Assembly (NCBI GenBank): GCA_016779985.1
Contig: JADHMP010000003.1
Coordinates: 62,001-126,000, forward strand
Direction: 5' to 3'
DNA: 64,000 bases
Source: JADHMP01 sp016779985
Lineage (GTDB): Bacteria; Bacteroidota; Bacteroidia; Flavobacteriales; Flavobacteriaceae
Below the pieces are notes generated by a model. That model was not told the origin of the DNA, did no database searches, and saw only the letters and a program-made list of their open reading frames with translations. The translations under genes were made by a program, and so were the position numbers. Of the stretch, positions 1 to 9,150 are shown piece after piece (position 1 is the first letter of the stretch; every line of letters begins with the position of its first letter).

Positions 1-153
1 GTTCTCCCGCAAAATCTAACGGCAGCAGGCCGAAGTGAATTTTTGCCAGTGGGGCCAAATAGGACTTCAGAAGGAAGAACTGCCAATAGAAGAATTGAAG
101 TAATTTTAAGTCCAAATTTAAATGAAATTTCAGTCCTATTAAATACACTTTAA
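1..153 (+). CDS. OmpA-family outer membrane protein, C-terminal end (partial)
   Basis: Frame 1 is open from the window edge to a TAA at 151-153 and gives about 50 residues. It contains GRSEFLP followed by NRRIEVIL, which is the C-terminal end of the OmpA/MotB peptidoglycan-binding domain; the NRR-IE/TEI motif closes the domain in this family. In full-length members this domain anchors the outer membrane or an envelope protein to peptidoglycan. The rest of the gene lies outside the window, so nothing can be said about its N-terminus. The next gene starts three bases after the stop, so the two may share a transcript. Confidence 0.75.
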   Translation, partial: VLPQNLTAAGRSEFLPVGPNRTSEGRTANRRIEVILSPNLNEISVLLNTL

Positions 154-156
154 TCA

Positions 157-1194
157 ATGGATTATAATGAACTTCCTGAAACAGAAATAAAAGTAAGTAA
201 GATATGCCTAGGTACAATGACATGGGGTCGACAAAACACCGAAGAAGAAGGGCATGCTCAAATGGATTATGCAGTAGCCCGAGGCATTAATTTTTTTGAT
301 ACAGCGGAGCTCTATGCTGTTCCTCCATCAAAAGAAACACAAGGCGATACAGAACGTATTATAGGCACTTGGTTTAAAAAAACAGCTAAACGAAAAGACA
401 TTATTTTGGCCTCTAAAATTGTTGGGCCAAGAGACTTTACTAAACATATTCGAACTGACCTGAGTTATTCAAAGGCAACGATCGATGAGGCTATATATGG
501 AAGCTTGAAACGCCTACAAACGGATTATATAGATCTCTATCAATTGCATTGGCCAGAACGTCCCACTAACTTCTTTGGCGAGCGTGGTTATACCTATAAA
601 AAAGGGGATGTATGGCACGAAAATTTTGAACTGGTGTTAGACGCCTTACAACAACATGTTAAAAAAGGCACCATCCGCCATGTAGGATTATCTAATGAAA
701 CTCCTTGGGGCACTATGCGCTTTTTGCAAGCTGCTGGCCCTGCTAGGCCTAAAATGATTACGATTCAGAATCCCTATTCACTCCTGAATAGATTACCAGA
801 AATTGGATTGACAGAAATATGCCATCGAGAGAATGTAGGTTTATTGCCTTATTCTCCACTGGCGTTTGGCACACTGAGTGGAAAATATAGAAATGGAAAT
901 TTACCTCCAAAAAGTAGACTATCACTTTTTCCACACTATGACCGATACAGTAGTGATCAATGTAAAAATGCTATTGAAGCATATTATCAATTAGCAAAAA
1001 AAAATGATCTCACCCTAACGGCTTTGTCACTTGCTTTTGTTAATGATCAGCCCTTTGTAACCAGCAATATCATTGGTGCAACAACCCTCGATCAACTTAA
1101 AGAAAATATTGATAGTGCCTATGTGAAACTTTCTGATGAAATATTGGAAGCGATTGAACTGATTCATGAACAATATCCCAATCCAGCGCCCTAA
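157..1194 (+). CDS. Aldo/keto reductase, Tas-like
   Basis: A 345-residue TIM-barrel NADP(H)-dependent oxidoreductase, expected in the cytoplasm. The aldo/keto reductase tetrad is visible as Asp48, Tyr53, Lys87 and His131, in the contexts FFDTAELY, LASKIVGP and LYQLHWPERP. The C-terminal region has the cofactor-site segment SNIIGATTLDQLKENI. The YAVPPSKETQG insertion and QNPYSLLNR match what is known of E. coli Tas, and the length agrees with that family. The physiological substrate of Tas-type enzymes is poorly defined, so none is assigned. The ATG at 157 follows the OmpA-like stop by three bases. The gene converges on the broken amidohydrolase, whose end is five bases away. Confidence 0.9.
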   Translation: MDYNELPETEIKVSKICLGTMTWGRQNTEEEGHAQMDYAVARGINFFDTAELYAVPPSKETQGDTERIIGTWFKKTAKRKDIILASKIVGPRDFTKHIRTDLSYSKATIDEAIYGSLKRLQTDYIDLYQLHWPERPTNFFGERGYTYKKGDVWHENFELVLDALQQHVKKGTIRHVGLSNETPWGTMRFLQAAGPARPKMITIQNPYSLLNRLPEIGLTEICHRENVGLLPYSPLAFGTLSGKYRNGNLPPKSRLSLFPHYDRYSSDQCKNAIEAYYQLAKKNDLTLTALSLAFVNDQPFVTSNIIGATTLDQLKENIDSAYVKLSDEILEAIELIHEQYPNPAP

Positions 1195-1198
1195 TTAA

Positions 1199-2278
1199 TT
1201 AGTCTAATTGGAACAGACGCTTTGCATTATCATAAAATACTTTTTTTAAGGTCTTCTCTGATAAGCCAATTCCTTTTGTATGATATTTTTCTATCATCAA
1301 AGAATCAGAACTACTAAGATAATTCCACAATATTTCATAATTGTGTCTTAAACGGGAAGCTTCTGAGGCTAATTCTTCTTTTGACATCTCATTTACGTCA
1401 GCATAATTTTGATAATCAGAACCAAAAAGAATGCGATCTTGATATTTTTCAAAAAAGGCTTGAACTGTTTTACTGTCTTGTCATGCCAGATCTCTAAAAC
1501 GAGCTCCCATTTCAACAACAATATTTGGAAATTGGTCGAGCCTTTTAGCTACCATACTCACATCATGGGACATACTGCCTAAATGAGCACACATGATTTG
1601 TAAATTCGGATTGTTAGCAATCCAACGATCTCGAGCCTCAATAATGGCTTCGTAGGTGGGCATTTCAGGAAAATTATAGGCGTGATACTGAGGATGGTTT
1701 TTATAATAGCCATAATGTGTACCATTAGGATTCAGGGGCAGCCAAGCTTCTTTAGGCTCTGCGATATGTGCCATAACTGGAATTTTGGCCTGCACAAGAA
1801 AATCCCAAATAGGCTGCAAACGTTGATCATCAATTTGAATAAAAGAACCTGATTCGTCTTTAGTGACCATTCCAAAATTTTTCCAAACCTTCACCATACG
1901 AGCACCCTCTTGAATTTCTTTTCTAAGCTGACTTATAATTCTATCTGCATAGTCTTTATCATCAATACCATCGCCTAAAAAAGCTGTACATAGATAAAAT
2001 AAATCAGGATTTTTTTTGGCATGTCTGACATACTTGTCCCAACTTCGACGGATCTCATTTTCCTCGGCAATGGCAACATCAACTAATAGTGCTTGCATTT
2101 TCCATTCTTTCATCAAGGCTGAAAGTTGGGGTCTAGGATAACGATAATGCGCATGAATATCAATTTTTTTAAATTGATTTTTTTGAATAGTTTCAGAAGA
2201 AACAGCATTGTTTTGTGAGCTGTTTTGACAAGAATAAAACAAAACAGCTAGTGAGGCAACTAGTAAAAATGATTTCAT
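1199..2278 (-). pseudogene. Amidohydrolase-family lipoprotein interrupted by an in-frame TGA
   Basis: The reading frame starts at 2278 with a lipoprotein signal (lipobox FYSC, Cys17). It continues into an amidohydrolase 2-type TIM barrel with metal ligands His42 and His44 (IDIHAHYRY) and later VMAHIAEP and CAHLGSM. A TGA at 1481-1483 ends it after 265 residues. In the same frame, with no frameshift, translation resumes as QDSKTVQAFFEKYQDRILFGSD and runs to a proper stop at 1199. The distal part carries the FGSD aspartate (codon 288), a catalytic metal ligand in this family, so the truncated product should be inactive. Without the TGA the protein would be about 359 residues, normal for the family. 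A sequencing error, a recent nonsense mutation or a truncated functional lipoprotein are all possible. Confidence 0.8.
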
Positions 2279-2325
2279 ACAGATGGTTGTTTAACAACAC
2301 ATCAAGGTATAAAAAAAAGAACAAT

Positions 2326-3990
2326 TTATTGAAGCGCTTCAATCAGCCGTTTAGTATGAATACTTTTAGGGTTTTGATAGAGTTCGTCAGCGTCTTGCAA
2401 TTCTATAATTTTTCCATCATGGATCACCATCACACGATCAGACATATATTTTACTAGTGCAAGATCATGAGAAATAAAAAGGTAGCTTAAATTAAATTCT
2501 TTTTTTAGTTGATTTAGTAAGTTTAGAACTTGAGCTTGAACTGAAATATCAAGAGCTGCCACGCATTCGTCACAAATCACCAATTTAGGTTGTGGAGCTA
2601 AAGCACGAGCAATCACAACTCTCTGGCGTTGTCCTCCCGACAGCTCATGAGGATACCGATTCAAAAAGTCTTCTCCTAGGCCTGTTTGATCCAATAAGCT
2701 AATCACACGATTTTGCACATCACTTGAAGTGAGCTCTTTTTGGTGTATTTGAATAGCTTCCCCGATGACCTTACCTACTGTTTTTTGTGGATGGAGTGCT
2801 GCATAGGGATCTTGAAAAATAAATTGAATTTCTTTTCGATAGTTACTTATATTTTTTTCATTCAGAAGGGTTCCTTCAAATTCAATAGTTCCTTTTTCGG
2901 GTGGGTCTAAATAGATTAAAGCTCGACCTAAAGTTGATTTCCCTGATCCAGAAGCTCCAACTAACCCTAGAGTTTCTCCTGGAAATAGAGAGAAAGAAAA
3001 ATCTGAAAGGGCAGGTGTTTTCTTTTTAGAAAAACCAAAAAGACTATTGGTATTATGTGTTTTTTGAAGTGATGAAACGTTCAAGAGTGGTTTTTTTAGA
3101 TATAGCTTTTCAAGTCTTTCGCGGCGATCTTTGATTGATATTGTTTGAGGTTCAAAATGATCATTCTTAAAGTCTTCTAGGGTAGGAAGTCTTTTATACC
3201 TTAAATCAATAGTAGGACGAGCAAAAAGTAATCCTTTTGTATAAGAGTGCTTAGGAGTTTCAAAAAGTGCCTGAGTATTATTTTCCTCCAAAATTTCACC
3301 TTCTTTCATCACCATCACGCGCTCAGCAAAATCTTTAACTAGTTTTAAATCATGCGAAATGAAAAGAATACTCATGCCATATCTTTTTTGCAGTTTTAGA
3401 AGTAGCTCCAGTATTTCTTTTTGAACGGTTACATCTAAGGCAGTTGTAGGTTCGTCTGCAATAAGAAGATTGGGCTCGCAAAGAAGTGCCATAGCAATCA
3501 TTAGGCGCTGTTTTTGGCCACCACTCAAGGCGTGTGGATAAGCTTCTAATATATGTGTAGTATCATTGAGCTGAACCTCTCTAAGGGCAGCGTCAATTTT
3601 TTTTCTTTGCTGTTTTTTTGGTAATGAAGTATGCGTGTTGAGGACTTCTTGTAACTGTTTTCCACAACGCATTGAAGGGTTTAAACTGGATTGAGGTTCC
3701 TGAAATATCATACAAATTTTTCGAGTTCTTATCTCACGCCAGTTTTTCTCGTCCAGTCCAATAAGAGGCTTTTCTTTAAAAGTCATTTTCTCTGCATGGA
3801 CTAGTGCATTTTTCGGATGAAGTCCCAAAAGAGAAAGGGCAGTCAAAGATTTACCACTTCCAGACTCCCCCACAAGAGCCAACCGTTCGTTAGCAGCTAT
3901 TTGTAAACCGATCCCCTTTAAAAGTTTTTTACCAGCAATCTCAAGTTCTAAACCAGCAATCTCAATTAAAGGAATAATTTGCTGTGTCAA
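2326..3990 (-). CDS. Peptide-type ABC transporter ATPase with two fused nucleotide-binding domains (YejF-like)
   Basis: A 554-residue protein containing two complete ABC ATPase domains in tandem. Domain 1 has Walker A GESGSGKS (41-48), signature LSGGQKQR (155-162) and Walker B ending IADE (177-180). Domain 2 has Walker A GASGSGKS (345-352), signature LSGGQRQR (450-457) and Walker B ending ICDE (472-475). Both domains have the C-terminal oligopeptide-binding extension typical of Dpp/Opp/Yej ATPases, which energise import of peptides, nickel or microcin-like compounds. No permease or binding protein lies nearby, so the partner is encoded elsewhere. The start must be TTG at 3990: the frame closes with TGA three codons upstream and there is no ATG before the first Walker A. 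Confidence 0.9.
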   Translation of the reverse strand: MTQQIIPLIEIAGLELEIAGKKLLKGIGLQIAANERLALVGESGSGKSLTALSLLGLHPKNALVHAEKMTFKEKPLIGLDEKNWREIRTRKICMIFQEPQSSLNPSMRCGKQLQEVLNTHTSLPKKQQRKKIDAALREVQLNDTTHILEAYPHALSGGQKQRLMIAMALLCEPNLLIADEPTTALDVTVQKEILELLLKLQKRYGMSILFISHDLKLVKDFAERVMVMKEGEILEENNTQALFETPKHSYTKGLLFARPTIDLRYKRLPTLEDFKNDHFEPQTISIKDRRERLEKLYLKKPLLNVSSLQKTHNTNSLFGFSKKKTPALSDFSFSLFPGETLGLVGASGSGKSTLGRALIYLDPPEKGTIEFEGTLLNEKNISNYRKEIQFIFQDPYAALHPQKTVGKVIGEAIQIHQKELTSSDVQNRVISLLDQTGLGEDFLNRYPHELSGGQRQRVVIARALAPQPKLVICDECVAALDISVQAQVLNLLNQLKKEFNLSYLFISHDLALVKYMSDRVMVIHDGKIIELQDADELYQNPKSIHTKRLIEALQ

Positions 3991-4021
3991 GTTTTTTCAA
4001 TTTGATTTCTGTTGTTTTTAT

Positions 4022-5725
4022 TTAAAGATTCATTTTCTTCAATTGATCTACCGCATAATTTGCTGCTCTAGCTGTCAAAGCCATGTAGGTTAGAGATGGG
4101 TTTTGGGTAGCAGAAGAAGCCATACAAGCCCCATCAGTAACAAAAACGTTCGGCACCGAATGAATTTGGTTATTTTTATTGAGTATGGAGCTTTTAGGAC
4201 TTTTCCCCATACGGGCTGTCCCCATTTCATGAATCCCTTTACCAATAGGGGCATTGGAATCATAAATAGATACATTTTTGCACCCTGCAGCTTCAAGCAT
4301 TTCAGCCGCCTGCACTTTCCAGTCTTCTTTCATCAAACGTTCATTCTCCTTAAAATCTGCATCAAAAACAATAGTGGGAAGTCCATAGGCGTCTAGCTTA
4401 TCGTAATTCAAATACATTCGATTTTCATGATAAGGAAGCACTTCACCAAAACCTCCCATACCAATTCTCCAACCACCTGCTTTAAGAATATTTTCTTTGA
4501 ATTTTACACCATAATTAAATTCAGCTATGCTTTCAGACCAATCGCTTCTAGAGGCACTACCCTGATACCCATAACCTCTTAAAAAATCAACGCCTTTATC
4601 TTGTTTTCCGAGATTTCTAAATCGTGGAATATAAAAACCGTTGGGTCTTCTACCGGTGTAATATTGATCTTTAAAACCATCATATTCTCCAGAAGCTCCA
4701 CTTCCCAGCTGGTGATCCATAATATTGTGACCAAGTTCACCACTATCATTCCCCATTCCATTTGGAAAACGATCAGATTTGGATTGCATTAAGATAGCTG
4801 TTGAGGCCATTGAAGAGGCACACAAGAAAACTATTTTTGATTTAAATTCTATAACTTCTTTGGTATGCGCATCTACCACTTTTACTCCAGTAGCGCGTTG
4901 TGTTTCAGAATCATAGAGCACTTCAGCAACAATAGAATCTGGCCTAAGAGTCATGTTGCCAGTGGCCTCTGCTGCAGGAAGTGTGGAAGAGTTGGAGCTG
5001 AAATAAGATCCAAAAGGACACCCACGATCACAACGATTTCTAAATTGACACGCAGAACGCCCAGCACCCGTTTTGGTTCCTTCTGTTATATGTGCCACTC
5101 GGCCGATGGTCATCAATCGGTCGTCATAGTTTGTAGCGATGGTTTCTTTCAGATGAGTTTCTAAACAATTCAATTCCATGGGAGGAAGAAAAATGCTATC
5201 AGGCAATTGGGGAAGATTAAGCGCTTCTCCACTAACACCAATGTATTTCTCTACATGTTCATACCAAGGTTTGATATCTTTATAACGTATAGGCCAATCT
5301 ACTCCAATACCTTCTCTTGCGTTGGCTTCAAAGTCTAAATCACTCCATCGATACGATTGCCGCCCCCAAATAAGTGACCGACCACCTACTTGCTTACCAC
5401 GAATCCAGTCAAAGGGTTTATCTTCATCATAGTCATGTTCAGAATCTTTATTGTAAAAATGGCGTTTATATTCATTGACGCCCCATCGTTTTTGTTTTGA
5501 ATAATCTTTTAAAACTTCTTTGGGAGTAGCCCCACCGTGTGAAACATCCCAGGGGTCAAGATGCATTGTGGGATAATCTTCTACATGTTTGACCATCCGC
5601 CCACGTTCTAAAACGAGGGTTTTCAATCCATTTTCGCATAACTCCTTGGCCGCCCAACCACCACTTACGCCAGTTCCTACAACTATTGCGTCAAAAGTGT
5701 TCGATTCTTTATCTTGTATTTGCAT
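4022..5725 (-). CDS. GMC-family FAD oxidoreductase
   Basis: A 567-residue flavoprotein dehydrogenase. Residues 17-22 form the FAD dinucleotide-binding GTGVSG, followed by a glutamate-ending strand (LVLERG). The C-terminal GMC domain has HEMGTARMG near residue 499 and SSATQNPSLTYMAL near 537-550, which supply the catalytic His and Asn of this family. A cysteine-rich stretch (CQFRNRCDRGCPFGS, about 227-241) is typical of the gluconate 2-dehydrogenase/sorbose dehydrogenase-like branch. Members oxidise sugar alcohols, sugars or sterols. The small subunit 3 gene that often accompanies this branch is not next to it. No signal peptide is visible, so any export would need a Tat partner. The substrate is unknown. 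Confidence 0.9.
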   Translation of the reverse strand: MQIQDKESNTFDAIVVGTGVSGGWAAKELCENGLKTLVLERGRMVKHVEDYPTMHLDPWDVSHGGATPKEVLKDYSKQKRWGVNEYKRHFYNKDSEHDYDEDKPFDWIRGKQVGGRSLIWGRQSYRWSDLDFEANAREGIGVDWPIRYKDIKPWYEHVEKYIGVSGEALNLPQLPDSIFLPPMELNCLETHLKETIATNYDDRLMTIGRVAHITEGTKTGAGRSACQFRNRCDRGCPFGSYFSSNSSTLPAAEATGNMTLRPDSIVAEVLYDSETQRATGVKVVDAHTKEVIEFKSKIVFLCASSMASTAILMQSKSDRFPNGMGNDSGELGHNIMDHQLGSGASGEYDGFKDQYYTGRRPNGFYIPRFRNLGKQDKGVDFLRGYGYQGSASRSDWSESIAEFNYGVKFKENILKAGGWRIGMGGFGEVLPYHENRMYLNYDKLDAYGLPTIVFDADFKENERLMKEDWKVQAAEMLEAAGCKNVSIYDSNAPIGKGIHEMGTARMGKSPKSSILNKNNQIHSVPNVFVTDGACMASSATQNPSLTYMALTARAANYAVDQLKKMNL

Positions 5726-5779
5726 GTTTTTGTTTTTAACGCAAAAAAGATACTAATTTTTTGAATAGAGTTATAGTAG

Positions 5780-6496
5780 TTATTTTGAGATGAAAACTTC
5801 ATCTTCCACTAGTAAATTTTCATTTTGGAGTTTTAAATATATCTGAGCAATCGTCAATACATCTTTTTCGCAGTAAGAAATAATTCGATCTAGTTGTTTT
5901 TCTTCATAATATACATAGGCAATCTGGCTTCCATCTATATCATCTTTGGGTGATGGAATTCCCAAGACATGGGCCATTAATTTTAAGGAAGTATAATTTT
6001 TGAAGTCACCAAACCGCCAAAGTTGAAGGGTGTCAATATGGGGTACTTCCCACGGTTTGGCATCAAAAAGGGCTAATAGTTTAGGTAGTTTAAGGTTGTG
6101 AATTAGCATTCGGCGAGCAATGTAGGGGAAGTCAAATTCTTTACCGTTGTGTGCGCAAAGCCGATGCTTTTGAGTAGAAAAATAATTGTCCAACAAATTT
6201 TTAAAACCAAGTAGTAATTCTTTTTCTGGTCCTGAAAATGTCTTTAAACGAAACTGTCTAGATCCTTTAGTATTTGAAAAGTAACCTACAGAAATACAAA
6301 CAATTTTTCCAAATTCAGCCCATATCCCAGCGCGGTCATAAAAGTCTTCAGCACTGTAATTCTCTTTTCGCTGATAGGATGATTTTTCTTCCCAATAGAT
6401 TTTTTCAAGTTCTGGGACTTCATCAAAGGTAGCATATTGAGGAACCGTTTCTATATCTAGAAACAAAATTTTAGTGAGAGGTGTCTTAGGGAACAT
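5780..6496 (-). CDS. Predicted 3'-5' exonuclease, PolB-type DEDDy
   Basis: A 238-residue single-domain protein that fits the DnaQ-like exonucleases related to the proofreading domain of DNA polymerase B. The DEDDy residues are visible: Asp14 and Glu16 in FLDIETVP, Asp122 in HNGKEFDFPYI, and Tyr208 with Asp212 in YCEKDVLTIAQIY. The expected reaction is 3'-5' hydrolysis of single-stranded DNA or RNA using two metal ions. The ATG at 6496 lies inside the end of the upstream beta-lactamase-fold gene (11-base overlap), so the two are probably co-transcribed. The two products have no known joint role. Confidence 0.85.
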   Translation of the reverse strand: MFPKTPLTKILFLDIETVPQYATFDEVPELEKIYWEEKSSYQRKENYSAEDFYDRAGIWAEFGKIVCISVGYFSNTKGSRQFRLKTFSGPEKELLLGFKNLLDNYFSTQKHRLCAHNGKEFDFPYIARRMLIHNLKLPKLLALFDAKPWEVPHIDTLQLWRFGDFKNYTSLKLMAHVLGIPSPKDDIDGSQIAYVYYEEKQLDRIISYCEKDVLTIAQIYLKLQNENLLVEDEVFISK

Positions 6497-7637
6497 CGGA
6501 AGTAATATCTAGTGCAGCTTGCATGTAAACATAGATGTCTTCTGTACAAGGATTACCATTTATTTTTTTTCCTTTTTTGTGACCTAGTCTTACAATTATT
6601 AAATCATCTTTTGGTAAAACAATAATATATTGACCTAAATGCCCCCGCATCATAAACACACGTTGCTCATTATAGTTTTCTAACCACCATCCATAACCAT
6701 ATTGAGGACTTTCAGCAAATCTTGGCTTTAATGATTTGGCAATAAAAGTAGAATCTAAAATTGTGTTTCCATTCCACTTTCCATAGTTTTTATATAATTT
6801 ACCAAAACGAGCAAAATCTCTAGCATTTGACGCTAAACAACAATAAGCCTTTTCCAATCCTTTTTCGTTACTATCCAACTGCCATAAAGCTTCTCCCTCA
6901 GCACCCATAGAATTCCAAAGGCTTTCATAGAAATAGGCAGTTAGGTTTTTTCCGGTTGCTTTAGTAATTACCATGCCGAGCAATTGAGTTGTGCCACTAG
7001 TGTATCGAAAGGATTTACCAGGTTCTTTATTGATGGGCTGGTCTAGCATTACTTGACCAAGATCTTTAACAAAATAGGCGGCTGTGGTGACAGAAAATGG
7101 AGAATAATATTTTTCACTCCACTTTAAGCCAGATGCCATTGAGGAAAGGTCACCAACCGTGACCTGATTGGCAAAAGGCCCTTTAAGTTCAGGAAGAAAG
7201 TCAATCACTTTTTGATCTAAACTTTCAATGTAGCCTTGTTCAATGGCTTTGCCCATCATTGCTGAAATCATGCTTTTGACAACAGAAAAAGAATTGCTTT
7301 TAGTTTTAGGGCCAAAGTTTTCATAGTAATTTTCATATATCAAACTGTCCTCTTTTATTACAAGAAAAGCTACAGTTTCATTTTCTTGATGATAGGTTTC
7401 AAGGGCACTAGATATTGAAATTTTATTGTAGGAAGAATGGAGAGGCCAAGGCTGAGGTGAAGTTGAGGCAGGTAACACACGATTATCAAATTTTTTATAA
7501 TCTTCAAGATATGCGGTAACATGTCCTGTCAAATATATTTTAGAAACGGCCTCTAGCAAGTAGTCATATTTTGAAATATAAAGTAGACTAAAAAGGGCAA
7601 GGATTAAATAGACAAATCCTTTGATTCGTTTTTTCAT
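6486..7637 (-). CDS. Class C beta-lactamase-fold serine hydrolase
   Basis: A 383-residue protein with an N-terminal hydrophobic segment (residues 7-22) that acts as a signal anchor or uncleaved signal peptide. It has the serine beta-lactamase/penicillin-binding fold: SxxK as Ser118-Val-Val-Lys121, the Tyr212 motif RYTSGT in place of YxN, and HLG at 333-335 in place of KTG. That combination is usual for the broad beta-lactamase-related family (EstB, alkaline D-peptidase, 6-aminohexanoate hydrolase types) and not for true AmpC enzymes. The substrate is therefore an ester or peptide of unknown identity in the periplasm. The gene overlaps the downstream exonuclease gene by 11 bases. Confidence 0.88.
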   Translation of the reverse strand: MKKRIKGFVYLILALFSLLYISKYDYLLEAVSKIYLTGHVTAYLEDYKKFDNRVLPASTSPQPWPLHSSYNKISISSALETYHQENETVAFLVIKEDSLIYENYYENFGPKTKSNSFSVVKSMISAMMGKAIEQGYIESLDQKVIDFLPELKGPFANQVTVGDLSSMASGLKWSEKYYSPFSVTTAAYFVKDLGQVMLDQPINKEPGKSFRYTSGTTQLLGMVITKATGKNLTAYFYESLWNSMGAEGEALWQLDSNEKGLEKAYCCLASNARDFARFGKLYKNYGKWNGNTILDSTFIAKSLKPRFAESPQYGYGWWLENYNEQRVFMMRGHLGQYIIVLPKDDLIIVRLGHKKGKKINGNPCTEDIYVYMQAALDITSDVP

Positions 7638-7663
7638 AGTTTAGTTGTTAAGTCCTAATAGTA

Positions 7664-8128
7664 TTAATTACTATAACCTTCGTGATCCAATAGGGCTCTT
7701 TTATTTTCTAATCCTCCAGAATAACCTACAAGCGATCCATCACTTCCAACCACACGGTGACAAGGAATGATAATCAAAACAGGATTTTTACTAATGGCCC
7801 CTGCTATGGCTCTAACAGCTTTTGTATTGCCATAGAGTTGAGCGATTTTTAAATAACTCACTGTGCTTCCTTTTGGAACTTTAGAGAGCAATGACCAGAT
7901 TTTTTTTTGAAAACTAGTTCCTTTAGCTGCAATTTTGAAATTGAAATGATAATTTCTTTTGTCAAAATAATTCTCTAATTGTTTAATGATTTCATTTTGA
8001 AATGAAGTAAAAGAAACATTTAAATTTTTTGGATTTTGGACAAATTCTAACGCCACAATAGCTTGTTTAAGAGTAGTAATTTCAATCCATCCGAAAGGAC
8101 TTTTAAAAGCACAGCTTGTTTGTTCCAT
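7664..8128 (-). CDS. ogt: Methylated-DNA--[protein]-cysteine S-methyltransferase
   Basis: A 154-residue DNA repair protein that removes alkyl groups from O6-alkylguanine by transferring them to its own cysteine. The active-site motif IPCHRVVG places the acceptor at Cys123, and it is followed by the family's GYSGGLENKRALLDHEG-type ending. The helix-turn-helix segment that contacts DNA is seen as FQKKIWSLLSKVPKGSTVSY (74-93 region), with AVRAIAGAISKNP after it. The length is that of a stand-alone Ogt/MGMT without the Ada regulatory domain. It is divergent from the hydroxyproline operon, with about 90 bases between the two starts. Confidence 0.93.
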   Translation of the reverse strand: MEQTSCAFKSPFGWIEITTLKQAIVALEFVQNPKNLNVSFTSFQNEIIKQLENYFDKRNYHFNFKIAAKGTSFQKKIWSLLSKVPKGSTVSYLKIAQLYGNTKAVRAIAGAISKNPVLIIIPCHRVVGSDGSLVGYSGGLENKRALLDHEGYSN

Positions 8129-8220
8129 TAACGTTGAAATGATTTGATCTCAAGTTTGGTAAAGTTAAACAATTATCTTTTTTTTGAAAAAATGATTTAC
8201 TTTAACTTTAATTGGAAACC

Positions 8221-9150
8221 ATGAATACAATTCAAAGCCTAAAGTGGGAAGGAGTTATGCCTGCCGTAACGACACAATTCAATGCATCTGGAGAATTAGA
8301 CTTGGAAGCTTTTAACCAAAATTTAGCATTTCAAAAAGAAGCTGGAGTTCACGGTTTTATATTGGGTGGCACCTTAGGAGAAGCTAGTACACTCACAAGC
8401 GAAGAAAAAAAGCAATTGCTACACAAAGCAAAGCAAATTGCAAAAAATGATATTCCTGTTATCATAAACATAGCAGAGCAGTCTACTCAAGACGCAATTA
8501 GCGCTGTTGCACTCGCTGAAAAAAATGAGGCAGACGGGCTGATGCTCCTGCCCCCGATGCGCTACAAGGCCACAGATCAAGAGACCGTTGCTTATTTTGA
8601 AGCCATTGCTCAAAGGACCTCGTTGCCCATTATGATTTATAATAACCCAATAGATTATAAGATCGAGGTAACATTGGATATGTTTGAAGAATTACAGAGT
8701 TATCAAAATATAAAAGCAGTAAAAGAATCAACTAGAGACACAACAAATATCACACGCATGCGAAACCGATTTGGAGATCGTTTTCAGATTTTATGTGGAG
8801 TAGATACACTAGCTATGGAAAGTCTTGTGATGGGGGCAGATGGTTGGGTAGCTGGACTTGTTGATGCCTATCCAGAAGAAACAGTTGCCCTCTATGTTTA
8901 TTGCAAAACACAACAATATAACAAAGCCAGAAACTTATTCCAATGGTTTCTACCCCTTCTAGAACTCGACATCTCTCCCCAACTAGTTCAAAATATAAAA
9001 CTATGTGAAGTTGCAACTGGATTAGGAACGGGTTATGTTAGATTGCCTAGAAAGCCACTTGCTGGTATAGAGAAAGAACGAGTACAAACAATTATTGACT
9101 TAGCAATGTCTAATCGACCAACTATTTCAGATTATAAAAATATATTATGA
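8221..9150 (+). CDS. DapA-family enzyme, probable 1-pyrroline-4-hydroxy-2-carboxylate deaminase
   Basis: A 309-residue dihydrodipicolinate-synthase-superfamily TIM barrel. The Schiff-base lysine is Lys168 (AVKESTRDTTN) and the catalytic tyrosine is Tyr140 (IMIYNNPIDY); GGTLGEASTLT is the substrate-loop motif. On its own the family is ambiguous, because it also includes 5-keto-4-deoxyglucarate dehydratase and 2-keto-3-deoxy acid aldolases. The three following genes are those of hydroxyproline breakdown, so the likely reaction is deamination of pyrroline-4-hydroxy-2-carboxylate to 2-oxoglutarate semialdehyde. The ATG at 8221 is preferred over a TTG nine bases upstream. The stop overlaps the next start as ATGA, which supports one transcript. 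Regulation is not visible: no regulator gene adjoins it. Confidence 0.85.
   Translation: MNTIQSLKWEGVMPAVTTQFNASGELDLEAFNQNLAFQKEAGVHGFILGGTLGEASTLTSEEKKQLLHKAKQIAKNDIPVIINIAEQSTQDAISAVALAEKNEADGLMLLPPMRYKATDQETVAYFEAIAQRTSLPIMIYNNPIDYKIEVTLDMFEELQSYQNIKAVKESTRDTTNITRMRNRFGDRFQILCGVDTLAMESLVMGADGWVAGLVDAYPEETVALYVYCKTQQYNKARNLFQWFLPLLELDISPQLVQNIKLCEVATGLGTGYVRLPRKPLAGIEKERVQTIIDLAMSNRPTISDYKNIL

Noticed and set aside
1481..1483. TGA as a recoded tryptophan or selenocysteine codon
   Set aside because: Other genes here, such as hemA and hemC, end in TGA, and no SECIS-like structure or selenoprotein context was seen. A nonsense mutation or sequencing error is simpler.
4022..5725. Gluconate 2-dehydrogenase assignment for the GMC enzyme
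   Set aside because: Only the large-subunit-like fold is present. The gamma subunit and cytochrome subunit are not linked, so the substrate was left open.
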